Below are positions 25,823 through 34,662 of a stretch of DNA of 64,000 bases, piece after piece. The stretch covers positions 1,178,001 to 1,242,000 of the forward strand of contig NZ_CP136759.1 in the NCBI RefSeq assembly GCF_032931615.1, read 5' to 3'. Each line of letters opens with the position of its first letter. Within the stretch, counting starts at the first letter, position 1. A program made the position numbers and the translations under genes. This DNA is from Palleronia sp. LCG004 (GTDB lineage Bacteria > Pseudomonadota > Alphaproteobacteria > Rhodobacterales > Rhodobacteraceae). Under the pieces are notes generated by a model. That model worked only from the letters and a program-made list of their open reading frames with translations, was not told the origin of the DNA and ran no database searches.

Positions 25823-27367
25823 ATGGGACGTATCTTTACCGGTTTCGCAGTCGCATTGTCGCTCTTCCTCCTGCATCTGGCGATCGTCATGCCATCGCAT
25901 CCAGCGGGACTGACGATCGGACGATTTCTCCGCCCGACTTGGGAATTGCCCGTTGTGATCATCGCGCTTGCATCGTTTCGGGGATCGGTGCTGCGCGGGA
26001 TCGTGGTCTTCGCTGCTGCATCGCTGATCGTTCTCCGCGCGGCGGATCTCGGGACGTACATGGCGTTCAGCAGACCATTCAATCCGCTTCTCGATCTGCA
26101 TCTTCTGGTTTCGGGGTGGGACCTGCTTGCCGCCAGCATCGGGCGTCTGGCTGCGATCGCGACCTTGGGGGGTGCGGGCCTGACGATTATGGCGCTCGCG
26201 GTAGTTCTTTGGCTTTCGCTTGCGCGTGCGGCTCGGTCGGCCCGGGCATGCCGTATCGCGGCCGCCCTCCCCGTCTTGGCGCTCGCGGCATCTTTCGCCT
26301 TACCCGGATCCACGCCGTTCTTCGCGACACCCGTCGTCGCGGGTCAGATCGCGCGCATTTCGCGGGGCGTGGCCGACCTAACGGAATTTACCGCAGCGCT
26401 CGATTCACGGCCCAGCCGGCAACCTGAATTTGCGGCACTTGAGGGTCACGACGTGGTTCTGGCCTTCGTGGAATCCTACGGCCGGACCTTCCTCGACGAC
26501 CCGGAGTTCCGGGCGTTGTCCCGTCCCCGCCTTCAGGCCATTGAGGCGCGCCTTGCTGATGCCGGCTGGTCGGTTGCGAGCGGTTGGGTCGCCGCCCCGA
26601 CACGCGGCGGTCAGAGTTGGCTCAGCCACGCAACGTTCCTGTCGGGCCTGCGGGTCGACAGCCAGATCCGCCATGACCGGTTGATGACATCGAGCTATCC
26701 GTCGTTGAACGGCGATTTCGGTGCCGCCGGCTGGCGTACCGGTGCCGCGATGCCGGCCATCACGCTCGATTGGCCCGAGGCCGGATGGTACGGCTACGAC
26801 ATGACCCTCGATGCCCACACACTTGGATATCGTGGAAAGCCTTTCGAATGGGTCACAATGCCGGATCAATATACTTGGAGCGCCATGGATCGCCTGTTGC
26901 GCGGACCCGGTGCGGACATGATCGAGATGGCGCTGGTCACATCGCACGCACCCTGGACACCGCTGCCCGAGATTGTCGAATGGGATGCGATAGGCGACGG
27001 GTCGATCTTCGACGGAACGCGTCGCACGGGCGGCACCCCGAGAGAGGTCTGGTCCGATCCTGCGCGCATCCGTTCGCAATACGCACTGTCGCTTAATTAC
27101 GCTCTCGAAGTGACGGGGCAATATATCGCCCGGCAAGGTGCCGATGCGGTCTTCTTCGTTCTCGGGGATCACCAGCCCGCGCCTCTGCTCACGGGGCAGG
27201 ACGCGCCGCCAGATGTGCCGATCCATGTCATCGCCGAAGATCCGACGCTCCTCGACCGCCTGCCCGCACAGATATTCTCGGCCGGAATGTTCCCCGACCC
27301 CGGTGCCTCCGTCATTCCAATGGAGGATATGCGGGCGTTGATCGTCGATGCGTTCGACGCCAACTGA
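25823..27367 (+). CDS. membrane-anchored alkaline-phosphatase-superfamily (sulfatase-like) transferase/hydrolase
   Basis: A 514-residue protein with five or so N-terminal membrane helices (to about residue 180) and a periplasmic alkaline-phosphatase-superfamily domain. Visible motifs are VVLAFVESYGRTF (metal-binding Glu), TRGGQSWLSHATFLSGL (the likely Thr/Ser nucleophile region), TSHAPWTPLP and VFFVLGDHQP (metal-binding Asp/His). The layout resembles phosphoethanolamine or phosphoglycerol transferases such as LTA-synthase-like and OpgB-like proteins, but I cannot name the substrate. It is the last gene of the cassette. Confidence 0.85.
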   Translation: MGRIFTGFAVALSLFLLHLAIVMPSHPAGLTIGRFLRPTWELPVVIIALASFRGSVLRGIVVFAAASLIVLRAADLGTYMAFSRPFNPLLDLHLLVSGWDLLAASIGRLAAIATLGGAGLTIMALAVVLWLSLARAARSARACRIAAALPVLALAASFALPGSTPFFATPVVAGQIARISRGVADLTEFTAALDSRPSRQPEFAALEGHDVVLAFVESYGRTFLDDPEFRALSRPRLQAIEARLADAGWSVASGWVAAPTRGGQSWLSHATFLSGLRVDSQIRHDRLMTSSYPSLNGDFGAAGWRTGAAMPAITLDWPEAGWYGYDMTLDAHTLGYRGKPFEWVTMPDQYTWSAMDRLLRGPGADMIEMALVTSHAPWTPLPEIVEWDAIGDGSIFDGTRRTGGTPREVWSDPARIRSQYALSLNYALEVTGQYIARQGADAVFFVLGDHQPAPLLTGQDAPPDVPIHVIAEDPTLLDRLPAQIFSAGMFPDPGASVIPMEDMRALIVDAFDAN

Positions 27368-27771
27368 CGACCCCGCAGCGGAAAGGTGCTCGAATTTCGC
27401 CTATCTCCATGCAACTCTTGCAATCTTTCGAACTTCCGGCGGAGGCATAGAAGCGCATATCCGACTGCCGCGCCAATAGGCAAACGTCACGGGTCGCTGG
27501 TTCTTCGTCCGACATCCGAACGTCATCAGCCCAACACCGGGCAAAGCGTATGAGGGCTTTCAGGAGTTCGTTCAGGCCCAATCAGCCTTGGACGATCGAT
27601 CCGCAACGGAAACTCCGCCAACCGAGAGACTCCCTTGGGGCCACGTCACCCGGGATCGCGCCAGCGGTCGAGTCAGGAAGCTTACCTCTGCCGCCCGCAT
27701 CTTTGCTGCGATTTTGTACATTCCAATCCTCGTTGGACTGAGCTGATAATTCTCACGATTATGGTCGAAAG
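27368..27771. other. 404-bp gap after the lipid cassette
   Basis: I see no supported gene here. Short open frames of 60-90 codons exist on both strands but show no family signal or good ribosome binding site. No strong hairpin terminator follows the cassette. I found no direct repeat shared with the gap on the other side of the cassette (23792-24195), but by eye only. Confidence 0.5.
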
Positions 27772-28356
27772 TCAGTCCGAAACGCGCATTGCCTCGGTCT
27801 CGATCAACAGGCGGACTTCGTCGCCGACGAGCCCATCCGCCACCCCGTAATCCATGCCCCATTCGCTGCGCGAGAGCGCACCCCTGAGGCTGAGCCCGAG
27901 GGTGTAGCGCCCGTGACCGAACGGATATTCTTCAGCCTTGTTCAGTGTCACCTCGAGGGTCAGAGGCCGGGTTTCGCCCCGGAGTTCGAGACTCCCCTCC
28001 ACCTTGCCCGTCATCTCGTCATCGGGAACGCCTTCGTCCGCGGTGAAGACCATTTCGGAAAATTCCGATACGTCGAGAAAGTCATCGGATCGGACATGCT
28101 CGTCGCGGGCATCGTTCTTCGTGTCGATGCTTACGGTCTGCACGACGACGCGTACGGCGCTCAGTTCCTGCGTTTCCTCGTCGTAGACGAACCCGCCCTC
28201 GACCTCGGCAAAAAGCCCAAGCGTCGCAGCGTACCCCATATGATCGACCAGGAATACGACCGTCGTATGGGCAGGGTCGAGCTCGAAACGAGCAGGTTCC
28301 GCCTTCAGGACAAGGGGCGCGGTTGCGAGTAACAGCGACAGGCTTGCAATGCGCAT
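27772..28356 (-). CDS. YceI family periplasmic protein
   Basis: A 194-residue protein with a signal peptide (MRIASLSLLLATAPLVLKAE) and a YceI lipocalin-like barrel: FELDPAHTTVVFLVDHMGYA, then FVYDEETQELSAVRVVV and the ending GDEVRLLIETEAMR. YceI proteins bind long isoprenoids or lipids in the periplasm. It is divergent from the RND operon; a perfect dyad (28371-28390) lies 15 bp before its start. Confidence 0.92.
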   Translation of the reverse strand: MRIASLSLLLATAPLVLKAEPARFELDPAHTTVVFLVDHMGYAATLGLFAEVEGGFVYDEETQELSAVRVVVQTVSIDTKNDARDEHVRSDDFLDVSEFSEMVFTADEGVPDDEMTGKVEGSLELRGETRPLTLEVTLNKAEEYPFGHGRYTLGLSLRGALSRSEWGMDYGVADGLVGDEVRLLIETEAMRVSD

Positions 28357-28370
28357 GGTGGCACCTTCGT

Positions 28371-28390
28371 TCGTGATAGGTCCATCACGA
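28371..28390. promoter_or_regulatory. perfect dyad upstream of yceI-type gene
   Basis: TCGTGAT-AGGTCC-ATCACGA: 7-bp perfect arms with a 6-bp spacer, lying between divergent promoters (YceI on minus, RND adaptor on plus). It resembles but does not match the CRP site, because the spacing between GTGA and TCAC is 8, not 6. It is probably an operator; the regulator is not in the vicinity. Confidence 0.45.
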
Positions 28391-28497
28391 GCCTAGCGCC
28401 GCTTTGATGACCTGTCGTGCGCGAAAGGTCGCATGCCGCGCAACACACCCGCGCTAGATCAATCGGGAATTGAAGCAGCGTATGCGAAAGGGTTCGT

Positions 28498-29580
28498 TTG
28501 AAGACGTTTTCCAGGATTGCATTCGGCGTGATCGTCGTCGCTCTCTTTGCCGCCGGAGGGGTCTACGGGTCACGTGCCCTGCTCTCACAGGAAAGTGACG
28601 CTTCTGATACCCCAGAGGACAAACCTGTCCGCGTCGGCCTCGCCACGCCCGAAAAGCGGGTGATCGAGGATATCGTACGGGGTGTCGGAACGCTCATGCC
28701 GATCCGCTCGGTAGCGCTCGTCCCGACATCGCCCGGGCGCGTTGTCGACGTTCCCGTCGCATCGGGGGATCGAGTTACCGACGGCGATCTCATCATCCGG
28801 CTCGATCAGCGCGAGGCGGAAGCCACACTCGCCGAAGCCGAAGCAACCCTTTCGGAAACCGAGAACGAGTTCAGGCGCATCGGTGAGCTTGCCGACCGCA
28901 ACACCGCAGCGGATGCGCAGCTCGAAACCGCGCGCGCCGCCTATCGACGGGCGGAGGCGGCTGCCATGTCCGCGCGTGCGGCTCTCGACGATCGCGAATT
29001 GCGCGCGCCGTTTGCCGGGACGATCGGCATCTTCGATATAGAACCCGGTGCCTATCTCACGGACGGGACCGAGATCGTGACACTGACGGATCTCGCCTCG
29101 ATGGAAGTCGATCTTTCCCTGCCGGAGCGATATTTCGACCGCATCATGATCGGGCAGAGCATTTCGATCCAGGTTCCAGCCTATCCCGGCGAGACCTTCG
29201 ACGGAACGATCACGATACGCGCACCCCAGATCGAGCTCGACACGCGCAGCTTCGATCTGCGTGCCCAGATCGCCAATCCGGACGGACGGCTCGCAGGCGG
29301 CATGTTCGCCCACGTCCGTGTCGTACTCGACACCTATTCCGGGCTTGCCGTCCCCGACGACGCAATCATCAGCGAGGGGATGGAGAGCTATGTCTATACG
29401 GTCACGGACTCCACAGCCTCCCGTCAGCGGATCGAACCGGGCCGCTCGCTCGGTTCGGCGACAGAGGTGGTCGAGGGACTGGATGAAAACGACCGGGTCG
29501 TGATCGCGGGCTGGAACGACCTTTCGGATGGGGCGTCGGTCGAAATCGACGAAGATATCTCACGCGCGGGGCTCGAATGA
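28498..29580 (+). CDS. RND efflux periplasmic adaptor (HlyD/MFP) subunit
   Basis: A 360-residue membrane fusion protein linking an RND pump to an outer-membrane channel. It has an N-terminal signal anchor (IAFGVIVVALFAAGGVYGS), a lipoyl-like domain (GRVVDVPVASGDRVTDGDLI), a coiled coil (about 110-165, AEATLAEAEATLSETENEF) and a beta-barrel domain (LRAQIANPDGRLAGGMFAHV). The start is TTG 28498; an ATG at 28482 is out of frame. Its stop overlaps the permease start. Confidence 0.92.
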   Translation: MKTFSRIAFGVIVVALFAAGGVYGSRALLSQESDASDTPEDKPVRVGLATPEKRVIEDIVRGVGTLMPIRSVALVPTSPGRVVDVPVASGDRVTDGDLIIRLDQREAEATLAEAEATLSETENEFRRIGELADRNTAADAQLETARAAYRRAEAAAMSARAALDDRELRAPFAGTIGIFDIEPGAYLTDGTEIVTLTDLASMEVDLSLPERYFDRIMIGQSISIQVPAYPGETFDGTITIRAPQIELDTRSFDLRAQIANPDGRLAGGMFAHVRVVLDTYSGLAVPDDAIISEGMESYVYTVTDSTASRQRIEPGRSLGSATEVVEGLDENDRVVIAGWNDLSDGASVEIDEDISRAGLE

Positions 29581-32500
29581 CTCTCCCCGATCTGTGTCTT
29601 CGCAGGCCGGTCCTCGCGGCGGTCATGTCCATCCTGATCGTCGTGATGGGCATCGCAGGTCTCAGCCGCGTTCCCATCCGCGAGCTTCCCGATACCACAA
29701 GCCCCGAAGTCACGGTCAGCGTGCCCTATATCGGCGCAGGCCCAGGGGTCGTCGACAGCGAACTCGCCACCGTGATCGAAGGCGCGATTTCGACCGTGGC
29801 GGGGATCGACAGTATCTCGACCGAATCCGAGCTCGGTGGCCTCCGGACGGTCATCACCTTCCAGCAGAACCGCGACATAGATCAGGCAGCGTCCGATGTG
29901 CGCGCTGCCGTTCAGTCGGTTGCCGGCGACCTGCCCGAAGAGGCCGAGGAACCGGAGGTCGAGAAGAACGACAGCGAGGGCGACCCGATCATCTGGATGA
30001 CGATGACGTCGGAGACGATGTCCGCCGCCGAGCTGACGGACTACGCCGACCGGTTCGTCACCGACAGGCTGGAGACGCTGTCTGGCGTCGCGGCCGTTCA
30101 GATCTACGGCGACCGGCCCTATGCGATGCGGGTCTGGCTGGACCCCGATGCAATGGCCGCGCAGGGGGTCACCGCGACCGAGATCGAGGAAGCACTACGG
30201 GCGGGAAATCTGGAGCTGCCGGCGGGGCAGCTCGAAAGCGCGTCGCGCACATACCTCTTGCGAACCGAGACGCGGCTTTCCAGCGTCGAGGAGTTCGAGG
30301 GGCTCATCGTCCGCGCGACGGAGGGAGGTCGCGTGCTTCTTGGCGACGTGACCCGGGTCGGGATCGGGACGGAGGACGACGACAGTCTCTTTCGGTCCAA
30401 CGGCGAGACGGCGATCGGACTCGGAGTGCTGCGCCAATCTTCCGCTAACACCCTGTCGATCTCCGAGGCCGTCAACGCGGAGGTCGATGAGATCGCCTCG
30501 GAGCTGCCGGGCGGGACCGAGATCAGCGTGACGTCCGACGACGCCGAATTCATCGCGGCCTCAATCCGGCAGGTCCTGATGACGCTCGCGATCTCGGTCG
30601 CGATCGTGGTGGCCGTGATCTACGTGTTTCTTACCTCGATCCGGGCAACCATCGTGCCGGCCGTCACGATTCCTGTTGCCCTGATGGGGGCCTGCGCCGG
30701 AATAGCGATCGCCGGCTTTTCGATCAACATCCTGACGCTCTTCGCGCTGATCCTCGCGATCGGCCTCGTCGTGGATGATGCGATCGTCGTGCTCGAGAAC
30801 ATCGAGCGCCGGGTCGACGAAGGCGACGACCCGAAAGAAGCAGCGCGCACCGGCGCGAACCAGGTCTTCTTCGCCGTGGTCTCGACCTCGGCGGTGCTCA
30901 TTTCGGTCTTCGTGCCGCTGTCGTTCCTGCAGGGCGAGATAGGCAAGCTCTTCCGCGAATTTGGAGTGACACTTGCCATTGCCGTGGCGCTTTCGACCTT
31001 CGTCGCGCTCACTCTTTGCCCGGTCATCGCGAGCCTCGTTCTCAAGAAAGGCATGAACGAAGGCCGCTTCGCCAGGATCGTGAGCTCGATCACACGTCGG
31101 GCCACCACGGGCTACCGAAACCTTCTTGAACGCGCGATCCGCGCGCCTCTGGTCGTGCTCGGGATCGCCGCGGCCTTGTCCGGGATCTCATGGACACTCT
31201 ACCAGGAACTTCCCTCGCAACTGGTCCCGGAATCGGATCGCGGCACATTCTTCGTATCGATCGATTCACCGCCGGGATCGGCACTGGGCCTGACCGACGA
31301 AGCCGTGCGCCAGGTCGAGGCACTGATCGAGCCCTATCGCCAGGACGGCATCGTGGAGAACACGATCGCCATCGTCGGGCAGTACGGAGAAACGGGCCGT
31401 GCCTTTCTCGTCTCCAACATGGTTCCATGGGGCGAGCGCGACATGACCCCGAACGACATCCTTTCGGAGCTCCGGCCGCAATTGGATCGGATCACCCTCG
31501 CAGATGTGCGGAGCTTCGCGCCGTCAGGTTTGGATGCCGGCAGCGGATCGGGCCTGGATATCATCGTCACAGCCCCGAGCTTCGAAGAGGCCGCCGAATA
31601 TTCCCGGCAGATGGAGGACGCACTGACGGCCGATTCCGATATCGTCGGCGTCAGGCGCGACTATGAGATCAACACTCCCGGCTTCGATATCCAGGTGAAT
31701 CGCGAGATGGCACGCGAGATCGGTATCGATGCCCGCGCCATCTCCGATGCCGTCCGCTCCTTCTTCGCCTCGGCCGAGGTGACCGAGTTCATTTCGCGTG
31801 ACCGCCAATATCCGGTGATCCTGCAAGCCCCGGAAGATCGTCGCGCCGCGCCCGAAGATCTCAGCGGGGTCAACGTCCGCACATCGAGCGGCGCACTTAT
31901 CCCGCTCGACGGTCTCGTGACGCTCGAACGCCGCGCGTCGGTTGCGGCCTTCAATCGGTACGATCGCCAACCGTCGGTCGAGATCTCCGCGTCACTCGCC
32001 GAAGGGGTCGATCTCGGCACCGCTATCGCCAAGGTCGAGGCAATCGCGGCAGACATGCCGCCGCAGATGCAAATTGCCTATTCGGGGCAAGCCGAAAGTT
32101 TCCAGGAAACGTCCGGAGGCCTCGCACTCAGCTTCGGTCTTGCGCTTCTCATCGTGTTTCTCGTCCTTGCCGCCCAGTTCGAGAGCTTCATCCAGCCGGT
32201 CGTTATCCTGCTGTCGGTGCCGCTGGCCGTGGCGGGCTCGCTCCTGACGCTCTTGGCGCTCGGAGAGGCGATCAACATCTACACCCAGGTCGGCATGGTG
32301 ATGCTGATCGGATTGATGGCAAAGAACGGGATTCTGATCGTCGAATTCGCCAATCAGCTTCGGGAGCGCGGGATGTCTGTCCGCGAAGCCGCGATCGAGG
32401 CCTCGGCGGTGCGACTTCGCCCGATCCTGATGACGGTCCTGTCGACCGTTCTGGGCGCGGTGCCGCTGGTGATGTCGTCAGGTGCGGGCGCATCGAGCCG

Positions 32501-32648
32501 TTTCTCCATCGGAATCGTCATCATCGGCGGCTTCATGGCGGCGTCCATCCTCACGCTGTTCCTGACGCCTGTGCTCTACGATCTCATGCAGCGGGACGAA
32601 AAGGCCCGCTCCGCATCCGGCAGAGGTGCGGAAACCCCGGCCGAATAA
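29577..32648 (+). CDS. RND family efflux permease
   Basis: A 1023-residue inner-membrane proton-driven exporter of the AcrB/MexB superfamily, with 12 helices and two large periplasmic loops. The helix-4 motif GLVVDDAIVVLENIERRVDEG carries the Asp-Asp proton relay; helix-5/6 (VSTSAVLISVFVPLSFLQGE) and the second half (LIGLMAKNGILIVEFANQLRE) are clear. Substrate class is unknown, probably drugs or amphiphiles. No outer-membrane factor or TetR repressor gene is adjacent, so it must borrow a TolC-type channel. Confidence 0.95.
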   Translation: MTLPDLCLRRPVLAAVMSILIVVMGIAGLSRVPIRELPDTTSPEVTVSVPYIGAGPGVVDSELATVIEGAISTVAGIDSISTESELGGLRTVITFQQNRDIDQAASDVRAAVQSVAGDLPEEAEEPEVEKNDSEGDPIIWMTMTSETMSAAELTDYADRFVTDRLETLSGVAAVQIYGDRPYAMRVWLDPDAMAAQGVTATEIEEALRAGNLELPAGQLESASRTYLLRTETRLSSVEEFEGLIVRATEGGRVLLGDVTRVGIGTEDDDSLFRSNGETAIGLGVLRQSSANTLSISEAVNAEVDEIASELPGGTEISVTSDDAEFIAASIRQVLMTLAISVAIVVAVIYVFLTSIRATIVPAVTIPVALMGACAGIAIAGFSINILTLFALILAIGLVVDDAIVVLENIERRVDEGDDPKEAARTGANQVFFAVVSTSAVLISVFVPLSFLQGEIGKLFREFGVTLAIAVALSTFVALTLCPVIASLVLKKGMNEGRFARIVSSITRRATTGYRNLLERAIRAPLVVLGIAAALSGISWTLYQELPSQLVPESDRGTFFVSIDSPPGSALGLTDEAVRQVEALIEPYRQDGIVENTIAIVGQYGETGRAFLVSNMVPWGERDMTPNDILSELRPQLDRITLADVRSFAPSGLDAGSGSGLDIIVTAPSFEEAAEYSRQMEDALTADSDIVGVRRDYEINTPGFDIQVNREMAREIGIDARAISDAVRSFFASAEVTEFISRDRQYPVILQAPEDRRAAPEDLSGVNVRTSSGALIPLDGLVTLERRASVAAFNRYDRQPSVEISASLAEGVDLGTAIAKVEAIAADMPPQMQIAYSGQAESFQETSGGLALSFGLALLIVFLVLAAQFESFIQPVVILLSVPLAVAGSLLTLLALGEAINIYTQVGMVMLIGLMAKNGILIVEFANQLRERGMSVREAAIEASAVRLRPILMTVLSTVLGAVPLVMSSGAGASSRFSIGIVIIGGFMAASILTLFLTPVLYDLMQRDEKARSASGRGAETPAE

Positions 32649-32650
32649 AA

Positions 32651-32677
32651 GGGGCCGGCGCGCATTGCACCGGCCCC
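32651..32677 (-). terminator. terminator of the sugar transporter operon
   Basis: GGGGCCGG (32651-32658) and CCGGCCCC (32670-32677) form a perfect 8-bp GC stem. On the minus strand it is followed by TTTTATTC, a good T-run, 8 bp after the stop of the binding-protein gene. It also lies just past the convergent RND permease gene and may serve both. Confidence 0.8.
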
Positions 32678-32684
32678 GAACCCC

Positions 32685-33635
32685 TTAGAACGGGCTGTCG
32701 GGATAGTAGTACTGCTCCGCGTTCTCTGGCGTAATCAGCACCGAACCGATGGTGAAGACGCCTGAGACCGGTGCGTCCGAGACGAGGCCCAGCGCCGTCA
32801 TCTCGATCGCCGTGGCAATCATCGCGGGCGGATAGGTGACGTCTGCGGGGATCATTTCGTCCCCCTCCATCACGCGCTGGACCATCTCCTTCATACCGGC
32901 ACCGCCGAGAACGAACTGGACGTCATCTCGGCCCGAAGCCTCGATCGCGGCCAGCACGCCCACGGCCATGTCGTCGTCCGACGCCCAGACCGCGTCGATC
33001 TGATCGTGGCGCTGAAGGAAATCCTGCATCACGCTGAAGCTGTCGTCGCGGTTCCAGTTGCCGTGCTCCATCCCGACGATCTCGATGCCCGATCCCTCGA
33101 TCGCCTGCTCGAACCCCTCGACACGCATGTTGTCGATCGTCGTCGGAATGCCGCGCAGCACGACGATATTGCCGCCGTCGGGCATCTGCTCGACCATGTA
33201 TTCCCCGGCGACGCGACCGAAGCCCTCGTTGTCGCCCGCGACGTAGAGATCCTCGACCCCCTCGACCGACAACCCGCGATCGACGACCGTCACCCAGACG
33301 CCGCTATCGGCCACCGATTGTACGGGCGGCGTCAGCGGATCCGATTCGAAGGGCAGAACGACCAGCGCGTCGATGTTGCGCGTCGCCACCATGTCCTCGA
33401 TATCGTTGACCTGCGTTCCGGGATCGGAGGCAGTCGACAGTACGAAGTCGAGTTCCGGATAGGCCTCTTCTAGTCGCTCGACGCTCTGTTGCGCATGGAA
33501 GTTCATGCCGCCTGCCCAGCCATGAGTCGCCGCCGGGATCGAGACCCCGATGACCTTCGTTTCGCTCTCCTGCGCCATGACCGGCGCGGCAAGCGCGATG
33601 GCAGTCGTGGCCGCCAGAACCATTCTTGTCTTCAT
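32685..33635 (-). CDS. sugar ABC transporter periplasmic binding protein (RbsB type)
   Basis: A 316-residue type-I periplasmic binding protein with a signal peptide (MKTRMVLAATTAIALAAPVM, cleavage after MAQ). VIGVSIPAATHGWAGGMNFH is the typical hinge-side start, and VWASDDDMAVGVLAAIEASG the second-domain mark. It delivers a sugar or polyol to the permease encoded 31 bp upstream. Identity of the sugar is not readable. Confidence 0.92.
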   Translation of the reverse strand: MKTRMVLAATTAIALAAPVMAQESETKVIGVSIPAATHGWAGGMNFHAQQSVERLEEAYPELDFVLSTASDPGTQVNDIEDMVATRNIDALVVLPFESDPLTPPVQSVADSGVWVTVVDRGLSVEGVEDLYVAGDNEGFGRVAGEYMVEQMPDGGNIVVLRGIPTTIDNMRVEGFEQAIEGSGIEIVGMEHGNWNRDDSFSVMQDFLQRHDQIDAVWASDDDMAVGVLAAIEASGRDDVQFVLGGAGMKEMVQRVMEGDEMIPADVTYPPAMIATAIEMTALGLVSDAPVSGVFTIGSVLITPENAEQYYYPDSPF

Positions 33636-33666
33636 GTTGTTCCTCCCTTGGATTTTCGGACGTCCG

Positions 33667-34662
33667 TCAGCCGCCCTTCGCCTTCGCTTCCCGCTGCAAG
33701 ATCACGGCGAGAATGATGATGACTCCCTGGATCGCCCCGTTGAGATAGGGTGAAACGAGGTCGGTCAGATTGAGAATGTTGTCGATCAGCGACAGGATCA
33801 GGACACCGATAACGGTGCCCCAGACGCGACCGAACCCGCCCTTGAGCACCGTCCCCCCGATGATGACCGCCGCGATTGCCTCGAGCTCCCACAAGAGCCC
33901 CGTCGACGCCGAAGCAGATCCAAGCCGCGGCACGTACATGATCGTCGCCACACCCACGAGCAGCCCAAGCATGACATAGGTCAGCAGCCGCGTGCGGTTC
34001 ACATCGACATTCGAGTAATGCGCGACATGCTCGTTCGAGCCGGTGGCGGCGCAATGCCTGCCGAAGCGCGTCCGGCTCATCAGCATCTCGCCGACGATCA
34101 CCACCAGGGCGAAAACGATGATCGGCCAAGAAATACCAAGGATCCCCTCGAAGTAGACCGGCCGGTAGAAAGTCCGCAGCCCGAAATCGAGGCTGAGCGT
34201 TCCGCCATCGGCAAGCCAAGTGACGAGGCTGCGATAGATCCCCATCGTTCCGAGCGTCACGATGAAGGCCTCGATCCCGAGGGCGGTCACCAGAAGCCCG
34301 TTGATCATTCCGGCGACGATCCCTGCGACGACCGCGACCGCCATGCCGAGCAGGACGATCGGGATCCCCACCCCCAAAGTGGGAAGCGCCGCGTTCATCA
34401 CGAGGATCATCAGCCCCGCGATGAAGGCCGCCATAGAACCGACCGACAGGTCGAGCCCGCCTGCCGTGATGACGAAGGTCATGCCGACCGCGATGATACC
34501 GATGAAGGCCGACCGCGCGAGAACGTTGGTGATGTTCGCTGTCCCGAGGAAGTTCGAATTGAGCATTGCCCCCACGAAGACGAGCACGACCAGCGCGATG
34601 ATCGGCCCAAGGACGCTCATCGACGGCAGGCCTCTCCGCGCTCTGATTGCGATGTCGCTCAT
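33667..34662 (-). CDS. sugar ABC transporter permease (RbsC type)
   Basis: A 331-residue membrane permease (BPD_transp_2 family) with about ten helices; VGMTFVITAGGLDLSVGSMA and ALGIEAFIVTLGTMGIYRSL are the diagnostic segments, and EAIAAVIIGGTVLKGGFGRV the C-terminal one. Its start overlaps the stop of the ATPase gene (34660-34664), so the two are coupled. Confidence 0.93.
   Translation of the reverse strand: MSDIAIRARRGLPSMSVLGPIIALVVLVFVGAMLNSNFLGTANITNVLARSAFIGIIAVGMTFVITAGGLDLSVGSMAAFIAGLMILVMNAALPTLGVGIPIVLLGMAVAVVAGIVAGMINGLLVTALGIEAFIVTLGTMGIYRSLVTWLADGGTLSLDFGLRTFYRPVYFEGILGISWPIIVFALVVIVGEMLMSRTRFGRHCAATGSNEHVAHYSNVDVNRTRLLTYVMLGLLVGVATIMYVPRLGSASASTGLLWELEAIAAVIIGGTVLKGGFGRVWGTVIGVLILSLIDNILNLTDLVSPYLNGAIQGVIIILAVILQREAKAKGG

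Noticed and set aside
25823..27367. Lipoteichoic acid synthase
   Set aside because: The fold class fits but a Gram-negative host makes LTA synthesis improbable; only the superfamily can be supported.
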